Assembly (NCBI RefSeq): GCF_000024005.1
Contig: NC_013132.1
Location: forward strand, 4,520,001 to 4,584,000
Source: Chitinophaga pinensis DSM 2588
GTDB lineage: Bacteria; Bacteroidota; Bacteroidia; Chitinophagales; Chitinophagaceae
DNA: 64,000 nt
Direction: 5' to 3'
A program made the position numbers and the translations under genes. The first letter of the stretch is position 1. Each line of letters begins with the position of its first letter. Below are positions 15,001 through 27,000 of this stretch, piece after piece. The notes beneath the pieces were generated by a model. It searched no databases. It worked only from the letters and a program-made list of their open reading frames with translations, and was not told the DNA's origin.

Positions 15001-18000
15001 CTATACACCAAATGCGAACTACAATGGTCTTGATAGTCTTGTTTATCAGGTATGTGATAACGGTACGCCAAGCCTTTGCGATACAGCCGTGGTAAGATTT
15101 ACTATTAATCCGGTTAACGATGCACCAATAGCTGTAGATGACCAACTGACAGTTGTAGAAGACCAGACAGGTAGCGGCAATGTGTTAACTAATGATAGCG
15201 ACCCAGAAGGTAACAGTCTGAGCGCAAGTTTGGTAACTGCTCCGGTGAATGGTACAGTTGTATTGAATGCAGATGGTAGCTTCACCTATACACCAAATGC
15301 GAACTACAATGGTTTGGATAGCCTGGTGTACCAGGTATGTGATAACGGTACACCAAGTCTGTGCGATACTGCAATCCTGAGAATCACAGTAACACCAGCT
15401 AATGACGCACCGGTAGCTGTAGATGATCAGCTGACAGTCATAGAAGACCAGATCGGTACCGGCAATGTATTGACTAATGACACCGATCCAGAAGGTAACA
15501 GCCTGACCGCAAGTCTGGTAACTGCCCCTGTGAACGGTACAGTGGTGCTGAATGCAGATGGTAACTTCACCTATACACCAAATGCGAACTACAATGGTCT
15601 TGATAGCCTGGTTTATCAAGTATGTGATAACGGTACGCCAAGTCTGTGTGATACAGCAGTAGTAAGATTTACTATTAATCCGGTTAACGATGCGCCAATA
15701 GCCGTAGATGACCAGCTGACTGTTGTAGAAGACCAGACAGGTAGCGGTAATGTATTGACCAATGACACTGATCCAGAAGGTAACAGCCTTAGTGCAAGTT
15801 TGGTAACTGCTCCGGTGAATGGTACAGTTGTATTGAATGCCGATGGCAGCTTCACCTACACACCAAATGCGAACTACAATGGTCTTGATAGTCTTGTATA
15901 TCAGGTATGTGACAATGGTACGCCAAGTCTGTGCGATACCGCAATCCTGAGAATCACAGTAACGGCGGCTAACGACGCACCGGTGGCAGTAGATGATAAT
16001 GTGACAGTAACCGAAGATATCCCAGCAACCGGCAATGTATTGACTAATGATACAGATCCAGAGGGAGATGCTTTGAGTGCAAGTCTGGTAACAGCCCCAG
16101 TGAACGGTACAGTAGTACTGAACGCAGATGGTAGCTTCACCTACACGCCAAATGCGAACTACAATGGTCTGGATAGTCTTGTTTATCAGGTATGTGATAA
16201 CGGTACGCCAAGCCTTTGCGATACCGCAATCCTGAGAATCACGGTAACAGCGGCTAACGACGCACCGGTGGCAGTAGATGATAATGTGACAGTAACCGAA
16301 GATGTCCCAGCGACTGGCAATGTGTTGACTAATGACACCGATCCAGAAGGAGATGCTTTGAGTGCAAGTTTGGTGACTGCTCCAGTAAACGGTACAGTAG
16401 TACTTAACGCAGATGGCAGCTTCACCTACACACCAAATGCGAACTACAATGGTCTTGATAGCCTGGTTTATCAAGTATGTGACAATGGTACGCCAAGTCT
16501 GTGCGATACCGCAATCCTGAGAATCACAGTAACTGCGGCTAACGACGCACCGGTGGCAGTAGATGATAATGTGACAGTAACCGAAGATATCCCAGCAACC
16601 GGCAATGTATTGACTAATGACACCGATCCAGAGGGAGATGCTTTGAGCGCAAGTCTCGTGACAGCTCCGGTGAACGGTACAGTAGTACTGAACGCAGATG
16701 GCAGCTTCACCTACACACCAAATGCGAACTACAATGGTTTGGATAGTCTTATATATCAAGTATGTGACAACGGTACGCCAAGCCTGTGTGATACCGCAGT
16801 AGTAAGATTTACTATTAATCCGGTTAACGATGCGCCAATAGCCGCAGATGACCAACTGACCGTCATAGAAGACCAGACAGGTAGCGGTAATGTGTTAACC
16901 AATGACACCGATCCAGAAGGAGATGCTTTGAGTGCAAGTTTGGTGACTGCTCCAGTAAACGGTACAGTAGTACTGAACGCAGATGGCAGCTTCACCTACA
17001 CACCAAATGCGAACTACAATGGTCTTGATAGCCTGGTTTATCAAGTATGTGACAATGGTACGCCAAGTCTGTGCGATACCGCAATCCTGAGAATCACATT
17101 AACTGCGGCTAACGACGCACCGTTGGCAGTAGATGATAATGTGACAGTAACCGAAGATGTCCCAGCGACCGGCAATGTGTTGACTAATGATACAGATCCA
17201 GAGGGAGATGCTTTGAGTGCAAGTCTGGTAACAGCCCCAGTGAACGGTACAGTGGTGCTGAATGCAGATGGTAGCTTCACCTATACACCAAATACGAACT
17301 ACAATGGTCTTGATAGCCTGGTTTATCAAGTATGTGATAACGGTACACCAAGTCTGTGTGATACTGCTATATTGAGAATTACAGTAACTGCCGCTAACGA
17401 CGCACCGGTGGCAGTGGATGATAATGTGACAGTAACCGAAGATGTTCCAGCGACCGGCAATGTATTGACTAATGACAACGATCCAGAAGGAGATGCTTTG
17501 AGCGCAAGTCTGGTAACTGCCCCTGTGAACGGTACAGTGGTGCTGAATGCAGATGGTAGCTTCACCTATACACCAAACGCGAACTACAATGGTTTGGATA
17601 GCCTGGTTTATCAAGTATGTGATAACGGTACACCAAGTCTGTGTGATACTGCTATATTGAGAATTACAGTAACTGCCGCTAACGACGCACCGGTGGCAGT
17701 AGATGATAATGAGACAGTAACCGAAGATGTGCCAGCGACCGGCAATGTATTGACTAATGATACCGATCCAGAGGGAGATGCTTTGAGCGCAAGTCTGGTG
17801 ACTGCTCCAGTAAACGGTACGGTAGTACTGAACGCAGATGGCAGCTTCACCTACACGCCAAATGCGAACTACAATGGTCTGGATAGTCTTGTTTATCAGG
17901 TATGTGATAACGGTACGCCAAGCCTTTGCGATACCGCAGTAGTAAGATTTACTGTTAATCCGGTTAACGATGCGCCAATAGCTGCAGATGACCAGCTGAC

Positions 18001-21000
18001 CGTCATAGAAGACCAGACAGGTAGCGGTAATGTGTTAACCAATGACACCGATCCAGAAGGAGATGCCTTGACGGCAAGTTTGGTGACTGCTCCAGTAAAC
18101 GGTACAGTAGTACTGAATGCCGATGGTAGCTTCACCTACACACCAAATGCGAACTACAATGGTTTGGATAGTCTTGTATATCAGGTATGTGATAACGGTA
18201 CGCCAAGTCTGTGCGATACCGCAATCCTGAGAATCACAGTAACGGCGGCTAACGACGCACCAGTGGCAATAGATGATAATGTAACAGTGACCGAAGATGT
18301 GCCAGCAACCGGCAATGTATTGACTAATGATACAGATCCAGAGGGAGATGCTTTGAGCGCAAGTCTCGTGACAGCTCCGGTGAACGGTACAGTAGTACTG
18401 AATGCAGACGGTAGCTTCACATACACACCAAATGCGAACTACAATGGTTTGGATAGTCTTGTGTACCAGGTATGTGACAACGGTACGCCAAGTCTGTGTG
18501 ATACCGCAGTTCTGAGAATTACGGTAACTGCGGCTAACGATGCGCCGGTGGCAGTAGATGATAATGTGACAGTGACAGAAGATGTACCAGCAACTGGCAA
18601 TGTATTGACTAATGACAACGATCCAGAAGGAGATGCTTTGAGCGCAAGTCTGGTAACTGCCCCTGTGAACGGTACAGTGGTGCTGAATGCAGATGGTAGC
18701 TTCACCTATACACCAAATGCGAACTACAATGGTTTGGATAGCCTGGTTTATCAAGTATGTGATAACGGTACACCAAGTCTGTGTGATACTGCTATATTGA
18801 GAATTACAGTAACTGCCGCTAACGACGCACCGGTGGCAGTAGATGATAATGAGACAGTAACCGAAGATGTGCCAGCGACCGGCAATGTATTGACTAATGA
18901 TACCGATCCAGAGGGAGATGCTTTGAGCGCAAGTCTGGTAACAGCCCCAGTGAACGGTACGGTAGTACTGAACGCCGATGGCAGCTTCACCTATACACCA
19001 AATGCGAACTACAATGGTTTGGATAGTCTTATATATCAAGTATGTGACAACGGTACGCCAAGCCTGTGTGATACCACAGTAGTAAGATTTACTATTAATC
19101 CGGTTAACGATGCGCCAATAGCCGCAGATGACCAACTGACCGTCATAGAAGACCAGACAGGTAGCGGTAATGTGTTAACCAATGACACCGATCCAGAAGG
19201 AGATGCTTTGAGTGCAAGTTTGGTGACTGCTCCAGTAAACGGTACAGTAGTACTGAATGCAGACGGTAGCTTCACATACACACCAAATGCGAACTACAGT
19301 GGTCTTGATAGCCTGGTATATCAAGTATGTGATAACGGTACACCAAGTCTGTGTGACACAGCAATCCTGAGAATCACAGTAACTGCGGCTAACGACGCAC
19401 CGGTGGCAGTAGATGATAATGTGACAGTAACCGAAGATGTCCCAGCGACTGGCAATGTGTTGACTAATGATACAGATCCAGAGGGAGATGCTTTGAGTGC
19501 AAGTCTGGTAACAGCCCCAGTGAACGGTACAGTAGTACTGAATGCAGATGGTAGCTTCATCTACACACCAAATACGAACTACAATGGTCTTGATAGTCTT
19601 GTATATCAGGTATGTGATAACGGTACGCCAAGTCTGTGCGATACCGCAATCCTGAGAATCACAGTAACACCAGCTAATGACGCACCGGTAGCTGTAGATG
19701 ATCAGCTGACAGTCATAGAAGACCAGATCGGTACCGGCAATGTATTGACTAATGACACCGATCCAGAAGGTAACAGCCTGACCGCAAGTCTGGTAAATGC
19801 CCCTGTGAACGGTACAGTGGTGCTGAATGCAGATGGTAACTTCACCTATACACCAAATGCGAACTACAATGGTCTTGATAGCCTGGTTTATCAAGTATGT
19901 GATAACGGTACGCCAAGTCTGTGTGATACAGCAGTAGCAAGATTTACTATTAATCCGGTTAACGATGCGCCAATAGCCGTAGATGACCAGCTGACTGTTG
20001 TAGAAGACCAGACAGGTAGCGGTAATGTATTGACCAATGACACTGATCCAGAAGGTAACAGCCTTAGTGCAAGTTTGGTAACTGCTCCGGTGAATGGTAC
20101 AGTTGTATTGAATGCCGATGGCAGCTTCACCTACACACCAAATGCGAACTACAATGGTCTTGATAGTCTTGTATATCAGGTATGTGACAATGGTACGCCA
20201 AGTCTGTGCGATACCGCAATCCTGAGAATCACAGTAACTGCGGCTAACGACGCACCGGTGGCAGTAGATGATAATGTGACAGTAACCGAAGATGTCCCAG
20301 CGACTGGCAATGTGTTGACTAATGATACAGATCCAGAGGGAGATGCTTTGAGCGCAAGTCTCGTGACAGCTCCGGTGAACGGTACAGTAGTACTGAACGC
20401 AGATGGCAGCTTCACCTACACACCAAATGCGAACTACAATGGTTTGGATAGTCTTGTATATCAGGTATGTGACAACGGTACGCCAAGTCTGTGTGATACC
20501 GCAGTTCTGAGAATCACGGTAACTGCGGCTAACGATGCGCCGGTGGCAGTAGATGATAATGTGACAGTGACAGAAGATGTACCAGCAACTGGCAATGTGT
20601 TGACAAATGATACCGATCCAGAAGGAGATGCCTTGAGTGCAAGTTTGGTGACTGCTCCAGTAAACGGTACAGTAGTACTGAACGCAGATGGCAGCTTCAC
20701 CTACACACCAAATGCGAACTACAATGGTCTTGATAGCCTGGTTTATCAAGTATGTGACAATGGTACGCCAAGTCTGTGCGATACCGCAATCCTGAGAATC
20801 ACAGTAACTGCGGCTAACGACGCACCGGTGGCAGTAGATGATAATGAGACAGTAACCGAAGATGTGCCAGCGACCGGCAATGTATTGACTAATGATACAG
20901 ATCCAGAGGGAGATGCTTTGAGTGCAAGTCTGGTAACTGCTCCGGTAAATGGTACAGTGGTTCTGAACGCAGATGGCAGCTTTACCTACACACCAAATGC

Positions 21001-24000
21001 GAACTACAATGGTTGGGATAGTCTTGTGTACCAGGTATGTGATAACGGTACACCAAGTCTGTGTGATACCGCAATCCTGAGAATCACAGTAACTGCCGCT
21101 AATGACGTACCAATAGCCGTAGATGATCAGCTGACAGTTATAGAAGACCAGATCGGTACAGGTAATGTATTGACCAATGACACTGATCCAGAAGGCAACA
21201 GCCTGACGGCAAGTCTGGTGACTGCCCCAGTGAATGGTACAGTGGTGCTCAAGGCAGATGGCAGCTTCACCTATACACCAAATGCGAACTACAGTGGTTC
21301 GGATAGTCTTGTGTACCAGGTATGTGATAACGGTACGCCAAGTCTGTGTGATACAGCAGTAGTAAGATTTACTATTAATCCGGTTAACGATGCGCCAATA
21401 GCCGTAGATGACCAGCTGACTGTTGTAGAAGACCAGACAGGTAGCGGTAATGTATTGACCAATGACACTGATCCAGAAGGCAACAGCCTGACGGCAAGTC
21501 TGGTGACTGCCCCAGTAAACGGTACAGTAGTACTGAATGCAGACGGTAGCTTCACATACACACCAAATGCGAACTACAGTGGTCTTGATAGCCTGGTATA
21601 TCAAGTATGTGATAACGGTACACCAAGTCTGTGTGACACAGCGATCTTACGCATCACAGTAACCGCAGCTAACGATGCACCAATAGCCGCAGATGATCAG
21701 TTGACAGTTGTAGAAGACCAGATCGGTACAGGCAATGTATTGGCTAATGACACAGATCCAGAAGGCAACAGCCTGACGGCAAGTCTGGTGACTGCCCCAG
21801 TGAATGGTACAGTGGTGCTCAACGCAGATGGCAGCTTCACCTATACACCAAATGCGAACTACAGTGGTTCGGATAGTCTTGTGTACCAGGTATGTGATAA
21901 CGGTACGCCAAGTCTGTGTGATACCGCAATCCTGAGAATCACAGTAACTGCCGCTAATGACGCACCGATAGCCGTAGATGATCAGCTGACAGTTATAGAA
22001 GACCAGATCGGTATAGGCAATGTATTGACCAATGACACAGATCCAGAAGGCAACAGCCTGACCGCAAGTCTGGTAACTGCCCCTGTGAACGGTACAGTGG
22101 TGCTGAATGCAGATGGTAACTTCACCTATACACCAAATGCGAACTACAATGGTCTTGATAGCCTGGTTTATCAAGTATGTGATAACGGTACGCCAAGTCT
22201 GTGTGATACAGCAGTAGCAAGATTTACTATTAATCCGGTTAACGATGTACCAATAGCCGTAGATGACCAGCTGACTGTTGTAGAAGACCAGACAGGTAGC
22301 GGTAATGTATTGACCAATGACACTGATCCAGAAGGTAACAGCCTTAGTGCAAGTTTGGTAACTGCTCCGGTGAATGGTACAGTTGTATTGAATGCCGATG
22401 GCAGCTTCACCTACACACCAAATGCGAACTACAATGGTCTTGATAGTCTTGTATATCAGGTATGTGACAATGGTACGCCAAGTCTGTGCGATACCGCAAT
22501 CCTGAGAATCACAGTAACTGCGGCTAACGACGCACCGGTGGCAGTAGATGATAATGTGACAGTAACCGAAGATGTCCCAGCGACTGGCAATGTGTTGACT
22601 AATGATACAGATCCAGAGGGAGATGCTTTGAGCGCAAGTCTCGTGACAGCTCCGGTGAACGGTACAGTAGTACTGAACGCAGATGGCAGCTTCACCTACA
22701 CACCAAATGCGAACTACAATGGTTTGGATAGTCTTGTATATCAGGTATGTGACAACGGTACGCCAAGTCTGTGTGATACCGCAGTTCTGAGAATCACGGT
22801 AACTGCGGCTAACGATGCGCCGGTGGCAGTAGATGATAATGTGACAGTGACAGAAGATGTACCAGCAACTGGCAATGTGTTGACAAATGATACCGATCCA
22901 GAAGGAGATGCCTTGAGTGCAAGTTTGGTGACTGCTCCAGTAAACGGTACAGTAGTACTGAACGCAGATGGCAGCTTCACCTACACACCAAATGCGAACT
23001 ACAATGGTCTTGATAGCCTGGTTTATCAAGTATGTGACAATGGTACGCCAAGTCTGTGCGATACCGCAATCCTGAGAATCACAGTAACTGCGGCTAACGA
23101 CGCACCGGTGGCAGTAGATGATAATGAGACAGTAACCGAAGATGTCCCAGCGACTGGCAATGTGTTGACTAATGATACAGATCCAGAGGGAGATGCTTTG
23201 AGTGCAAGTCTGGTAACTGCTCCGGTAAATGGTACAGTGGTTCTGAACGCAGATGGCAGCTTTACCTACACACCAAATGCGAACTACAATGGTTGGGATA
23301 GTCTTGTGTACCAGGTATGTGATAACGGTACACCAAGTCTGTGTGATACCGCAATCCTGAGAATCACAGTAACTGCCGCTAATGACGTACCAATAGCCGT
23401 AGATGATCAGCTGACAGTTATAGAAGACCAGATCGGTACAGGTAATGTATTGACCAATGACACAGATCCAGAAGGTAACAGCCTGACGGCAAGTCTGGTG
23501 ACTGCCCCAGTAAACGGTACAGTAGTACTGAATGCAGACGGTAGCTTCACATACACACCAAATGCGAACTACAGTGGTCTTGATAGCCTGGTATATCAAG
23601 TATGTGATAACGGTACACCAAGTCTGTGTGACACAGCGATCTTACGCATCACAGTAACCGCAGCTAACGATGCACCAATAGCCGCAGATGATCAGTTGAC
23701 AGTTGTAGAAGACCAGATCGGTACAGGCAATGTATTGGCTAATGACACAGATCCAGAAGGCAACAGCCTGACGGCAAGTCTGGTGACTGCCCCAGTGAAT
23801 GGTACAGTGGTGCTCAACGCAGACGGTAGCTTCACCTACACACCAAATGCGAACTACGGTGGTCTTGACAGCCTTGTATATCAGGTATGTGATAACGGTA
23901 CGCCAAGTCTGTGTGATACCGCAATCCTGCGCATCACAGTAACTGCGGCTAATGACGCACCGATAGCCGTAGATGATCAGCTGACAGTTATAGAAGACCA

Positions 24001-27000
24001 GATCGGCACAGGCAATGTATTGACCAATGACACCGATCCAGAAGGCAACAGCCTGACCGCAATTCTGGTGACAGCTCCAGTAAACGGCACAGTAGTGCTG
24101 AATGCCGACGGTAGCTTCACCTATACACCAAATGCGAACTACAGTGGTCTTGATAGCCTTGTATATCAAGTATGTGATAACGGTACACCAAGTCTGTGTG
24201 ACACAGCGATCTTACGCATCACAGTAACACCAGCTAACGATGCACCAATAGCCGCAGATGATCAGTTGACAGTTGTAGAAGACCAGATCGGTACAGGTAA
24301 TGTATTAGCTAATGACACAGATCCAGAAGGTAACAGCCTGACGGCAAGTCTGGTGACTGCCCCAGTGAATGGTACAGTGGTGCTCAAGGCAGATGGCAGC
24401 TTCACCTATACACCAAATGCGAACTACAGTGGTTCGGATAGTCTTGTGTACCAGGTATGTGATAACGGTACGCCAAGTCTGTGTGATACCGCAATCCTGC
24501 GTATCACAGTAACACCAGCTAACGATGCACCAATAGCCGCAGATGATCAGTTGACAGTTGTAGAAGACCAGATCGGTACAGGCAATGTATTGACCAATGA
24601 CACTGATCCAGAAGGTAACAGCCTGACCGCAAGTCTGGTGACTGCTCCAGTAAACGGTACAGTAGTACTGAACGCGGACGGTAGCTTCACATACACACCA
24701 AATGCGAACTACAGTGGTCTTGACAGCCTTGTATATCAAGTATGTGACAATGGTACACCAAGTCTGTGTGACACTGCAATCCTGCGTATCACAGTAACAC
24801 CAGCTAACGATGCACCAATAGCCGTAGACGATCAGCTGACAGTTATAGAAGACCAGATCGGCACAGGCAATGTATTGACCAATGACACAGATCCAGAAGG
24901 CAACAGCCTGACGGCAAGTCTGGTGACTGCCCCAGTAAACGGTACAGTAGTACTGAATGCCGACGGTAGCTTCACCTACACACCAAATGCGAACTACAGT
25001 GGTCTTGACAGCCTTGTATATCAAGTATGTGATAACGGTACACCAAGCCTTTGTGACACAGCGATCTTACGCATCACAGTAACCGCAGCTAACGATGCAC
25101 CAATAGCCGTAGACGATCAGCTGACAGTTATAGAAGACCAGATCGGCACAGGTAATGTATTGAACAATGACACCGATCCAGAGGGCAACAGCCTGACGGC
25201 AAGTCTGGTAACTGCCCCAGTAAACGGTACAGTAGTACTGAATGCAGATGGCAGCTTCACCTATACACCAAATGCGAACTACAGTGGTCTGGATAGCATA
25301 ATCTACCGCGTATGTGATAACGGTACACCAAGTTTGTGTGACACAGCGATCTTACGCATCACAGTAACACCAGTTAACGACGCACCAATAGCCGTAGATG
25401 ATCAGTTGACAGTTGTAGAAGACCAGATCGGTACAGGTAATGTATTAGCTAATGACACAGATCCAGAAGGCAACAGCCTGACGGCTAGTCTGGTGACTGC
25501 CCCAGTAAACGGTACAGTAGTACTGAATTCCGACGGTAGCTTCACCTACATACCAAATGCGAACTACAGTGGTCTTGATAGCCTGGTATATCAAGTGTGT
25601 GATAACGGTACACCAAGTCTGTGTGACACAGCGATCTTACGCATCACAGTAACACCAGCTAATGACGCACCGGTAGCCGCAGATGATCAGTTGACAGTTG
25701 TAGAAGACCAGATCGGTACAGGTAATGTATTGACCAATGACACTGATCCAGAAGGTAACAGCCTGACCGCAAGTCTGGTAACTGCTCCGGTGAATGGTAC
25801 AGTGGTTCTGAACGCAGATGGTAGCTTCACATATACACCAAATGCGAACTACAATGGTCTTGATAGCATGGTATATCAAGTATGTGATAACGGTACACCA
25901 AGTCTGTGTGATACTGCGATATTGAGAATCACGGTAACACCGGCTAATGATAAACCAGTAGCGGTAGATGACGTCATCACCGTAATAGAAGACCAGATCG
26001 GCACAGGCAATGTATTGACTAATGACAGTGATCCAGAAGGAGATGCCCTGAGCGCGAGCGTAGTAAAAGGTCCAATAAATGGTACAATAGCGCTGAACAC
26101 CGACGGTAGCTTCACATACACCCCGAATACAAACTACAGTGGTTTAGATAGCATAATCTACCGCGTATGTGATAATGGTACACCAAGCCTCTGTGATACC
26201 GCTGTCCTGAGAATCACCGTGACACCAGCTAATGACGCACCGGTAGCCGTAGATGATCAGCTGACAGTCGTAGAAGACCAGATCGGTACAGGTAACGTAT
26301 TGACCAACGATACCGATCCGGAAGGAGATGTCCTGAGTGCAAGTGTGGTAGCTGGCCCTGTCAATGGTACCATAGTGCTGAACGCCGACGGTAGCTTCAC
26401 ATATACGCCGAACGCGAATTACAATGGTCTGGATAGTGTAATATACCGCGTATGTGATAATGGTACACCAAGTCTGTGTGACACCGCGATATTGAGAATC
26501 ACGGTAACACCGGCTAACGATAAACCAGTAGCGGTGGATGATGCAATGACAGTTGTAGAAGATCAGACCGGCACAGGTAATGTCCTCACTAATGACACCG
26601 ACCCGGACGGCGACGCCCTGAGTGCAAGTGTGGTAACGGGCCCTGTCAATGGTACAATAGTGCTGAACGCCGATGGTAGCTTCACATATACGCCAAACTC
26701 AAACTTCAATGGTCTGGATAGTCTGATATACCGCATCTGCGACGACGGTACACCAAGCCTCTGTGATACCGCGATACTGAGAATCACTGTCACTTCGGTA
26801 AATGATGCACCAACAGCCGTAGATGATCCGCTGACAGTCGTAGAAGACCAGACCGGTACAGGTAACGTGCTGACCAACGACAGCGATCCAGAAGGCGACG
26901 CCCTGAGTGCAAGTGTGGTAACTGGCCCGGTAAATGGCACCATCGTGCTGAACGCCGACGGTAGCTTCACATATACGCCGAACGCGAATTACAATGGTCT

